Source of the DNA: a virus
Length of the DNA: 64,000 nt
Reading direction: 5' to 3' (one strand)
IMG/VR virus record: IMGVR_UViG_3300010885_033832
Span: 31,417 to 95,416 of that record
The translations under genes and the position numbers were made by a program. Positions 1-12,000 of this stretch are shown here, in pieces (positions within the stretch are counted from its first letter, which is position 1; the number at the start of each line of letters is the position of its first letter). The notes beneath the pieces are model-generated. The model ran no database searches. It was not told where the DNA came from and saw nothing but the letters and a program-made list of their open reading frames with translations.

Positions 1-3000
1 ATTCTAGTGCCTGCATGATCTCTTCGATTGAGGCGTTGTAGCGGTTAGCCACACCACCAGCAGAGTACTCAAGCGGTACGGACATACGACCCTCAGACAT
101 GGCTTTCCGGTACTGAGCAAGAAGCGCATATCGGTCGAAGATCTCAGCCATAGTATCGGGCGAGAGCTGGCTCTGGCCTGTGGTCGGTGCTTGGCGAGAA
201 CCTGCGCCCTTGCCTGAATCTTCTGGCTTGTCAGCAGAATCTCCGCCCATCAAGAAATCAAAACTCTTGAGGATGTCGAGTACGTCCTCTGAAGCTTTTG
301 GCGCTGGCGTCTCTTCTACTGGCTCGGCTGGAGGCTGCGCGGGCTTGCGCGGTGGACGTGGCTTACGCGGCGCTTTGGGGGGAGTAACTGTCTCAGTGGG
401 CGGAGCCACTTCTGGGGTGTCTGGCGCAACAGGCACCTCTGGAACCTCAGGAACCTCAGGTGCGTCAGCAGGCTCAGCAAAGTACGCGTTGAGCTTATCC
501 AGCTCACCATCAAACAGCGCAGCAAACTGACGACGAACTTCTGGAATAACCACTCCTGCATTCTCTTTAGCTCGGAGTCGCTTGAAGATTAATCCTTCAT
601 AGAGTCCACGCAGGTTAGTTTTACGCTTATACAGCGCCTCAATTGCTGGATCGCCGGTGGGGATCTCGAGAGACGGATTGTTGTTGCGATCAACTAAGAA
701 CTTAGCAAACCCAAGAAGCTGTTCCTCCGAGAACTTCTCCAGAATTGGGAATGGAGCATCCCCGGGAATACGTCGCCAGTCTAGTGAGTTGTCGAAGGGC
801 TCTGGGAGTGCCGGGAAGTCCTGGTAGTGAGTAGAAGTAGAAGTTGGGCTTCTCCACTGCACGCTTGGGTTCTCAAGGTTGATTCCCTCAGGCAGAGCCA
901 TCGTTGCTCGGGACGCCCGTCGTGCGCGGGAGCTGGTGCTGGCAGGTCCTGCGCCTTTCTCCTTGCCCTTTTCCTGCTCTTCGTAGGCTTCTTTGTACTG
1001 TTCAATGAAGAAGTCAGTTGGGTAGGCGGACGTGGTGGTACTCCAGATGTCGTAATCCTCGAGATCCTTTTTATCGATTCCACGTTCTTGGAGAAGATCC
1101 TCTACTGTGGCGGCGATTTCCAGGAGGCGAGCCATGTTACCAATATCCATGGCTTCTTCAGCTCGGGAGAGAGCGACATAGAGCATGTTAGCCTGTTGCA
1201 TAATCTCGTCATCTGAGAGATCACGGAGTTCGCGCTTTGGCTCACCATCTGCGTTCTTTTCAACTTCCCAGAAAGCAAAGACACTGTCACCTACCTTAAC
1301 ATTGGGGGCTTCCAGACCTTTTGCGCCGTGCACGGTCAGCAAGGCCACATCGTAGCCCAGCTCGTCAGTGTAGGGGTCGCCAGATTTAGTTCCATCAATC
1401 AATGCGCTGTACTTTGTACGAGCCGACTTGTCGACAGCGCTCATCTGGAAAACAGTTTGACCCGGACGGATTGTCTCATATTGAGCGTAGGCCACGGCGT
1501 AGAAGAGATCATCGGTAGATTCTTTGTTCTTTGCTCTACCGTCGATAAACTGACCAACTACCTCTTCGCGCGGCTTGGGCGACCCAACAGCCTTGCCGTT
1601 AGACCATAGTGTCAACATATCTTCGCCGTCAGAGCCTTCACTAACAATATATGTGCGAAGACTCTCAATGGTAGGAGTCCCCTCTTCATCAGGGGCTCCC
1701 TCGAGTCCAAAAGTAACAAGGTTTCCCGCTCCCAATGAGTACTTGAAGTCAATTAAGCCGGGTAGATTTTGCTTAAGAGAGGGTTTTTCGTTAGGACTAT
1801 TGGTTCTCTTTTTGTCCTCTTTGCCCAGATTATTTGTGTAAAACTTAGAGAACTCTCCTGGAGTAGGTTTGTCGGCTTTTTCAGCCTCACGATACGTAGA
1901 CTCAAATCCGAGGACATTGAGAGCGTCTTTACTGAGTGGGTTGTGCACCGAAGCATCTGCTTGGTACTTGAGACCACCGTCCAGGATTGATACAGTGACA
2001 ATCTTTGTGCCTTCATTGCGCTCGAAGAGAAGCTCAACAACGCCCTCACCGAGGATTACACTAGGATTGCCAGCTTTGTTAATTTTATCTGGGTCCCGGA
2101 GTACGTTTCCGTCTTCATCACGGAGGGCAAAATTGGTGGAGGTGTAGAACTGCTTGACAATCGGCTTACCACCAGCGGCCCGGAACTCAGCGTCAGTTGG
2201 CATACTGACATCGCCCATCAACTTGTCTTTGTCGAGAGCTTCAATTCTACTGCGGGCTTTGGCTGCTTCTTTGAGCAAGACATTGACTGTATCAGAGCCT
2301 GGGTACACATTTGCAATTCTCATACCCTCGAACTCTTTGTCGGTGGTGTTGAATTTAATTAATTCAAGCTCTTCCCGCAGTCTGTCTGAGATGTTTGGAT
2401 CGGCCAGCAGGTCACGCTTGGAGCGCTCGAGTCGCTGACGGAAGCCTAACAATCCAATGTTCGAACCTGTGATTCTAAGGTTTAACAGCTCGGAAGACTT
2501 TCCCTTTGTAACCGCGTACTTGAATCTGCCGGGAACGAGGGGCTCAAAGTCAAACCCATCACCATCAAGATCAGCCATCCGCTGAGGAATGTTGGGAGTT
2601 ATTAGTCCCTCATACTCTTCGACATAGTCCTTTTGTCCGGAGATCAGGTATGAAGGCTTGGGAGATACAGTCTGACGGATAAGTCGGAGCATTTCTTGAC
2701 GCCGTTCAACTGCCTTGACAACTACATCTTTCTTTATGGTTTTTCCGTCAGAAGATTTTTCTTTTACGGTTTTGGTATCATCCGAAATCATGCCAAATTC
2801 TTCGGCGACTCGGAGGAAGGCAATCACCTTGGAAGACAAGCCAGCACCACCTTTTCGGTACTTATCCATGATAGATTGCTCACCGCTAGTTCCAGGAGCG
2901 TTCAACCGAAGATCGGGGTAGTTTTGGAATACGCCCATTTCATGGTTGGCAAATGCCTCTTTACGAGACCTAGTTGTTGGTCTCATTTGCATCAAACTTA

Positions 3001-6000
3001 GAGCTTCAATGTTTGTGATGAACTCTTCACGTCGGTTGGCGTTGATTGCAACGCGACGTCCAGCAGAGGCATATGTAGGTAGGACACCTAAGAGTGCGGT
3101 GTTAGTGGCTTCGATGTGCATGTCAACTTGTTCAGTTGGCATAGAAGTGCCGCCAGCGCGCTTGATAGCCGCTTGAATTTCAGGAGTCATCTTTTTCAAA
3201 ACTTCGGGGGGAAGAATTCTAGAGAAGATTTTTCCCTTGGGTGCTTCGTCTGACTTGCCAGAGGTAGTACGAAGCGGCTCACCCATCAACCACAGTGGGA
3301 CGTTCGCCACATCAACGAGTGCCTGGGGGGAGCGGTATGTTTTGGTAAGACCATTCTTGACGTCAGCGACGCTATCTGCTTGATCGTAGAACTTGAACAT
3401 CTGGTTGACAGCACCACGGAACGCGTACAGAGCTTGTCGGTTGTCACCGACTACAACCACTTGCACAGCTAGCCCATCTTCGTTCGGCATAGCAAGCTGG
3501 TTTACTAGGTCGATTTGTGCAGCGTTAAGGTCCTGAGCTTCATCAACAAACAGAGTGTCTGCTGTGGAACCTCCAGGGACTTTTTTCACAACATTGGCAA
3601 GGCCCGATAACTGCCAAATCTTTGACAACATAGAGTTAGTGACTGGAAGCGGGGAGAAGGGCTGTCCATCGATAGCGCTAAACGCCAGCTTATTCTTGAT
3701 GGTGATAGGGACCGTTATATTTTCGTCCCACATCCTCTGTGCAATTTTGACATAGTCCCATGCAAGCGCCTCATCTTTAAGAACCTTTTTTCTTAGAGCT
3801 GAGCTCATGTGTGGGAGCAGGTGATCTAGTGTTATTTTTCTATCTGCTGTAGACGCAAATCCATTCGCAATACCGCTCATGAGGTCGCTAAAAATAATAT
3901 CAGAAGTTATTTTGTCATCTTTACTGATTACTACTTCTTCAATACCGTAAAGCTCGGTGGCCTCATAAGCAGACATAAATGAGGTGCTATCTAGTTTGGC
4001 GGACCTTCCGTCTTTGGCTCCCATCGACAAGTCGAGCTTGGCGTTGAGAGTGGCTCGTTTTGTTGCTTTGAGGTCAGAGTCAACGTAGGTTGTGTTGGGG
4101 TCGTCGAGTGTCATTTCTACCCCGAAGAAACCCAAGCTGTCCAAGGTTCGAGCCTGTACGTTGGCTCCAAATCGAGCAGCGGCTTCCTCGGCAGTGCTAC
4201 GGTTGAACGCGGCCAAGAGTATCTTGTGTTCGGGGAACATATCGGACAACAGTTTGAGCGTACTGGTTTTTCCGGTACCAGCGCGGGCGACAATCACCAT
4301 ACTCTGGTTCTGACCAAAGTCGTTGATGATCTTCAGCTGTTGCTCACTGGGGGTAATACCAGTCTGTTGGTAGACCTGCTCAGCGGTATACGTCCGGGCC
4401 TTGTAGCCACCCACTTTTCCTCGACGAATCTTGGAGAAGTTGTCAGGCTCGCCAGACTTGCTCACACGCGAGGCGGCCCCAGTACCAGTTGAATTTTGCT
4501 GATCCGACAGGGCGTCGCGGAGGCTTTGCTTCTTATCGGAGATGAAGATCATGCCAGAGTCAATCTCGGAAATGAGCGCACTCTTTTGGGCATCGCTAAT
4601 CGGGTCTTCTTCGGTGAGATCGGTTTCAGGGGAGACACGGTACCACTGGCCGTCTTCACCCTTGGCGTAGGTGTCCAAGGAGACCTGACGAGCGCCCTTA
4701 GTTGACTCTCCATCTGCGCCTGCGATTACGTCGCGGGAAATACGAGCACCTGTTGGAGCCACATCGAAGATGTCCGCCGACGTTACGCGGGTACGAGAAG
4801 CAGACTGGTTACGGTCCTGAGAAGTGACCGGACGCTCAGAGTTGGTAAGGCTCGGAGTGAAAGGAGCGCGCGAACCGCTAATCTCAGACTGACCGTCGGC
4901 TGCATCAAGAGCGTCAAACACCTCAGACGATGAATACGAACGCGTGTTGTCGGAGACTCCAGCATCGTCAGCCGCGTACCACAGTCCGTCGGATCCCCGG
5001 ACAAAGTTGTCTACTCCGTTGGATACTATATCTCCAGCAGTTGCTGAGTTGAGATCGTCAACGGTAGAGATAGACATATCAATCTCATCGGGCAGCGCTG
5101 CACCAGCGCCCTTACCTTCTTCAGCATCTTCTTGTTTAGGTGCTCGTCCTCGGTCAGGACGGCGGCCCGATGCTTCGGTAAAGGCAGCGATGACACGCTG
5201 GACGGTTTCTTGTCGTTCTTGCGCCTTAGCAATTCGCTCGCTGTACCCATTGAGGATTTCGCGCTGTTCGTCCGTCAGGTACTGCTCGTCAGGGTTGTCA
5301 AGCGAGTTGGCGTATTCGCTCTTCTCGTTGTTTAGTTCCCCGAGAAGTTCTTGGTACTCACGCCACTTACGGAGTGCCTGTTTGCGTCGACGAGCAAACT
5401 CCTCAATGGGGATACTGAGGAAGTCGCGGTAGTTAGTCGACTCTGTGTAATCTTCTTCGTCCTCGCTAGCAGCAGAAGGCCTCGATCCGTCGCCATCACT
5501 CGGCTCGGGCTCTGGTTTGCTTGGCTCGCTGGGTAGGGCACCCGGACCCTTGGGTGGTGGGTTACCTTCAAGAGGGAGGAATGGACCAGACGGTCCTCGG
5601 CCATCAGGCTGTCCGTCTTGAGAGTCGCTTTTACCCTTCTTTCCCAACTCAATGAGTGGGATAAGTCCGCCAAAGAATTCGATGTGCTTGATGTAACCAA
5701 CCATGTCGTTTTCGTCGTACATCTTGCGAATCTGGACAGAGCGCTTATACGCCCAACGATCCCAGAGTGCCCGCTCATTGGGGTCCAGTCGCTGAAGGAA
5801 CTTGTACGAGTCAGTGACAAAGTCTGAACGCTCTTTTTCGGCGCGCTGAAAGTTAGCGAAAGCTGCGGCTTTTTCAGAGGCAGAAGCATCGGGATTTTTC
5901 TGAGCTTCGCGCGCATCAAAGTAAGCACGGCGGACACGATCTTCAAGGTAGTCGATGTTTGAGATGATGTCGTCGACCTTGAGAGGCATGAACTTGGTAT

Positions 6001-9000
6001 CTTTGAATGCCTGCCATGCATTGAATACGGCTCGGGGATCGGCCCCGACCGGACCATCAGCAAAGCGATCTGCTGTAGGGGAGTAGGGGGCTCCTTCGTC
6101 GTTGACGTAGTCCCCACTCTTCATCTCTTCGTTGATGCGGTCGTCGAGATCCTTAATGGATATGTTAAGTTTTCGCTCTTCAGCAGCAATCTGGTTCTCA
6201 AGGATGGTGATACGCCCACGCCAGAAGTTGAAGTCGCGAAGCAGCTCAGTGCGGCTAATGATGCCCATTTGATCAGCGTTCTCGATCATCTTACGCACAC
6301 GGTTGTATTCGCGGTGAGCATCTTCGAGGCGACGCTGAATATCGATTAGCTTGCGGACACGCTTGTCTTGGAAGATTGGAGCGTTAAAGTCGGTACGCGA
6401 GTTGATGGGTAGTTCTTCTTCTACCAACTCAGGGTATTCATCCCACCAATTTTTCTTACCTCGGGGCTCCTTGTCGCGTGGACGTCGACCGCCACCGCCA
6501 CCGCCGCCTCCGGATCCCCCACCACCGCCGGGTCCGCCCGGACCACCAGGAGGGGGAGTCTTACCGCCAGGCTTGGCTCCTTCGCCTTGACCAGTGCCAG
6601 GTTGTTCGCCTCCTTGACCGGATTCTCCGCCTTCTTCTGGTTCAGGGTCAGGTTCAGTGTAGTCTTTTCCGTTGATAACGCCAGCCAAAAGTTTGCGACG
6701 GCGCATTATTTCTTCGATGCGACGTTTTTTCTCAGCCATCGACAGACGAGCGTCCTTGAGGCGATCCATCTCAACACCGTAGTCGTTGTAGAGGCCACGC
6801 AGAGCATCTTTTTGATTGTCGTTTAAGTTCTGGCCCAAATCCGTAAGGTCTTGATTAACTCCATCAACAAAATCAGCGTAGTTTTCAGCGTTAAGGAAGA
6901 ACTTTCTGGGTTGATCTACACCCCTATCGTCCTTTTCAGTGCCGTAAACAACCTCAACTTCACCAATCTCTTCGATGTCGTTCAGGATTTGCGTAAATGA
7001 CTCATACGCATTGAGAGCGTCCTTGAAACGCTTAATAGTTTCTTTAGCTTCGGCCTTTTCGTCTTTGTCCTGGTCCTTATCCTTATCCTGCCCAGCACCA
7101 GTATCACGCTGGCCCTGACCGCCAGAAGTGGGGGGAACTTCTTCCTCGGCACCGTCAGGAATACCGGCGTCCTGGTTGATAAACATCTGACCAGTGCCCT
7201 CCATGCGTTTGAGCTTGGAGGGGTCATAACGACGCTTCTGGATGTCGATTAGATCGGCTGCGGTATAGCTTTCAGGGAAGAATTTTCCAGTTGCTGGGTT
7301 GAGTCGTCGCCACGACGTAGTTCCGTCTTCTCGAACTTGGTAGAACTCAAAGATGTTCTTTTTGGTTTCGTCGTCCTCGTACCGAATAACTACACGCGAT
7401 CCCCGAGGAACTCCGGTTACATCTGCAATTCCCGTAACAGGGGTGAGGTTTTCTTCGTCGGTGGTGGTTGTGGTTTCATCGTCTTCGTCGCCGGGACCCT
7501 GCAGGTTGATATAGCCGTTTTCAGTCTTGGCAAAAAGCTCTTCGCTAGAGAGTCCTACAGCGTCTTCGCCGTCGGCCACATTAAACCAAAGACCGTCTCT
7601 CTTGGTGTAGAACTCGTCGTCAAGCTCAGGGTCGTTAATGCGGAAGTCAGCTTCTGCGCCCTCGACGGAGTCATTAAGTTGGTCGACACTATCAACTTCG
7701 TCGCCCAGAAAAAGCGTAATGTTGTCGTCAGTAAGTTCAGAGATAAGATCAAAAATTTCTTGGCTATCAGGAGTATCTCCAACGAGTTGTTCAATATCCT
7801 TGAGATACCCTCGGAGATCATCGCGATCTTGACGGTTTGATAGATCATCCAGACCTTCAATAGTGCTGTTGAAGTCGTCAATGAGCGAGAGTACTGCATC
7901 ACCGTCTTCTTCACCGAGCAATGCCTTGAGGCGCTCGCGTTTGAGCTTGCGAGCAATCTCTTCGTCGGAATCTTCCGTGGTGGTAGCGGTGCTGGCAGCC
8001 TTGAGCTTTTTGATGGCTGCTTCGTGAATACGAGCCAGCTTTTCAAAATTAGCTTTGTTCTCGAGGTTGTCGTCAAAACGTCCCGAATCGATGGCGGCCC
8101 TGATTTGGTCGAGTTTTGCTTGGAGAGCTTCGACGTCGTTGTTCATTTCCGCAATGAGATCGTCGACATCCTTATCGCTGAAAGCATTGGGGTCGACTTC
8201 TTCTTCGATACCGAGGAGTTTGTTGACCTGCTTCTTGATGTCTGAAAGTGCTTCTTGAGCAAGCTCCTGCACTTCAGGGTCGTCGTCAAAATCTCGCATT
8301 CGAGTTTCAACAGCCTCAACCAAAGTGTTCAGCGCCTCAATAAGGCTTTGGCGGTCTTCGTCAGAAATTTCATCCAGCTCGTCGACGTAGTCGAATAGGT
8401 CTTTCACATCACTCAACGCTGAGTCAACGTCTGGGTCTAGCAACGAGTTCTTTAGGTCATTGTATGGATCACCCGTTGAGCTGACCGCTGTCTCTTCTTC
8501 GGAGAGGTCCGCCACCTTTGAGTTGATATATCCGTTGTATACCTCGGTCGGGATAGCGACGTTGTCTTCCCGAGACTTGTTGATGGCAAAGTCAATGTCA
8601 TCGCGGTACTTGGTCAACTCGTCAACACGGTCGGGAGACAGGCTCAACTGTCCGTTGGCGTTGCGATTCAGAATGTCGTCAACTAGTTTGCGTCGCTTCT
8701 CGAGATTCTGGACATACGCTTTATTGGTCGGAGAATCAAATCCGCTAGGGGTTTTGGCGCGATCGATGGCGGCTGCCAAAAGCTTCATAACAAGTTCTGC
8801 TCGAGCTTTGCGCTCTAGAGTGTCATTGAAGACTCCATCATCGTAGTCCTTCTTGACTGCGTCATAGTCAGCCTGCATCTCATCAATAGAATTGTTGTAC
8901 TTATCAAGAATTTCTTGGATGTCATCGTCAGAAACAGCAGTAGACGTTGGTGTAGCCGGGACTGCTGGGGCTGCAGGAGCCTTTGTCGTACGAGCGGCTT

Positions 9001-12000
9001 TTTTGGCTGCATCAATTTTATCTTGCTCAACTTTGAGAGCTTGGAATGCTTCAGAGGAGAGTTTGACACCCTTATCGTTGCGGGGGAACTCTCCCTTGTA
9101 CAGGTTTGAAATGCTACCTTGATCTAGGGCAGCAGCAAGATCCTCGCCACTAGCAATTCCAGTGTCTGGGTTGTTAGCGTCGTACCAGTACCCGTCGTCG
9201 CCTCGAACTACTTCTTGGAACTTTCCGCCTCTTCGGTTGAAGAATACTCGGTCTCCGGTTTTACCATTGAGAAGGAATGCCTTTGTCGCACGCGTGAGTA
9301 CGTTGGCCTGTGGCTTAGGGGTTGCAGGAGCTGCAGGTGCTTTGGCCTCAGGCAAAGTCTCAACTGTATAAGTACGCTCCTTGAGGAACTCTGCTACTTG
9401 CTCTTCGGACGGCACAACCATGCCGTTCCAGACATTCTTTGTATTCTTCTTGAGTAGCTGTGCGCCGTTGACCTTGCCGTCTGGACCAACAGTGAGTCGC
9501 ATGGCCTGCTTGCGACCTGACTGAGGTGTGAAAATAACTGTGTTGAGTGGCAGAGTCTTGAGCTCATCAAGCGTCGTTACTTGATCCCCTACTTTGAGGG
9601 GTGCAATCTCCGGCTTGGCTGGGCCGACACGTTCGACGGTTGACTCTCGTTGGCCAAGCTGGTAGGTGATGTCCTTGTCTGAGGGGAGCACTGCTTGTTC
9701 GAGCCACTGGCCACTGTTAGTCTGTAGCTCTCCCTTAGAGACGAGGTTGTTAGGGTCATTGCTGTCACTACGCGTGTAGCGGAATGGAAGATTAGTTCCC
9801 TGTCGCAGAATGATGGTGGACCCGGCAGGAAGGTTCTTAAAATCTTTAATGGTGGCAACATTATCGCCGACCTTAGGGGTTGCAGGAGTCGCAGGAGTTT
9901 GAGCCTGCTGACGAGCTTTTAGCCAATCTCTGAGGGCCTCTGTCTTTTTTATGTACGGCTTAACTCCGTCTGTCCAACCCCAGTCCATGTCCACATCAGA
10001 GGCGTCTAAATCCTTGGTTAGTTTCTTAGCTTCGAGGAACTTGCGATTTCCTTGAATGACGAGTCCCGTGGGGATGTGATATATAACAGATTCCCCTGGA
10101 CGTCCACCAACAACACCAAGAAGACCGCTCGGAGAGATGTCTTTCTTCTTAATAACAGCAACCCCTAGGCGGAGAGATTGTCCATTTGGACCGAATTTTT
10201 CGATCTCAATGTCGCCGTTTTCTAGACGAGTAACACGGGTTGTTCCCCCATCCTCGCCGTAGGGAACAAATCGCTCTGCGGCAGTCTTTACGTCGGCAGG
10301 GGTTGCAGAAGTTGCAGGAGTTGCAGGAGTTGCAGTCTTTGCTACAGGATCCTTGAGCAATTTTTCTGGAACAACAGACTTAGCCCGGGGAGCCCCCTTG
10401 ACGGGGAGCTTGTCCGTACCCTTGACATACCTCTTGAGCAGAGTGGGCCAGACCTCAAAAGTGTAGTGAGACTGAAGTGCGGCAATCGCGTTCTGAACGT
10501 GGGTCTGGTCTGCATCTGGGCGACCCTTCCACTCATTGATTTTGTCGACAGCCTTGTAGTACTCGGCCATGTCTGGGTCAATCTCTGCCAATTTACGCAG
10601 GAATTCGACGCCAGCTGTTTTATCTTTTTGTTCCTTGGCAGCGGCAGCGCGAGCGTCCCAAAGCTTTTGCCCAAACTCAACCTTTTCGTCGTAGGACATG
10701 TTTGAGGTGTCTACGGAGAGGAGTTCGTCGGTAGCAGTGTCTGCGTCTGTCGCGGCAATCTCTTCCTCGACGATGAAAGCGTCATAAACTTCCTTGCTAA
10801 CCTCTACCTCGTGGTCTTCAGGGTCGGTTGCGGATGTTCTTTCATCTATACGAACAAAATACTTGTTAGTGTCCGGGTCAAATCTCTTAGCGTAGCCACC
10901 CTCTTTGAGAAGTTGTTCGAGTGTTAGAGCCTTACCGCTGGCTCGTCTCTCCGCTATGTTTGTGTTTAGGCGGCGAGCCAGACCAGGAGTAGCGTCAACT
11001 ATAGCTTGATCAAAAGAGCCATACTTTTTGAGATCAGGAACAGTGGCGTCGCGGGACACCAAATCAAAATCTTTAATCTCAGTAGGATTTTCGTACTTTC
11101 GTTCAAGATCTTTTCTGGGGTTATCCGTGGCAAAGGTAATAATGACGCCTCGTCGTTCGTTGTCACGTCCAATCCCAGACCAAGTGACCCCAGTTGAGAT
11201 GGATCGAACAGTTACGGGTTTTCCGTCAACTGTAACCACATCTCCAGCGCGAAGTTCTGAGAAGGGGAGCTTCTTAGGTGCATTAGTGTCGGCTGCAGGA
11301 ATCGTGGCAACGGGGGTGGATTTTACATCTTTCTTAAACTTAACCTGTTCGAAGAGATCGTCGCTTCTAAAATCATCAAGGAGCATGTCCTGCAACTCTT
11401 CGTCGTCAAGACCAAGTGCAGTAATCTCGGCGTCAGCCGCGTCCAGAAGATTGAATGCCTCTTCGCGCGTGAGGTCTTGGTTGTCCTTGGAAAGTGCGGC
11501 CTGCTGATTGATCTTGGCTTCGAGGGCTTTGAAGGCGTCGGTCTTTCGGAGGGCGAGGAGTTTGGTGGCGTCTTCATCTGAAAGCTCACGTCCGGTGACG
11601 GATTTGAAGTGCTCTTTGATCTTGGGGCGTGAGAGGTCTTTACTATCGACGTTGAAGTGCTTCTTGAAAGCGTCTTTGTAGGACTTTTGGAAGTTGTTGA
11701 CGTCGGCAATGAGGCTATCGTCGCGACCAGGAGTCTCGACGTCGGTAATATCCTCAGCGGTGACTGGGGTACCCTCTTTTACAGGAGGAACATCAGGAAC
11801 GTCTTTGCCGTAAACATCTTCGAAAGACTCAGCTGGCTTGTCGCCGTTCAGTGTGGCATAAAGCTCTTTTGCCTTTTTACCTTGACTGCGCTTGACAAGA
11901 CCCTCAATGATACTACTTACGGTCTTCTTGACGCGGTTATCGTATTCTTCTTTAGTCTCTCCTGGGCGCGCCCTGAGGTTGAATTTAGCACTAGTCGCTA

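Noticed and set aside
6351-6590. Proline-rich plus-strand ORF
   Set aside because: Antisense of the Gly-rich linker of the giant gene.
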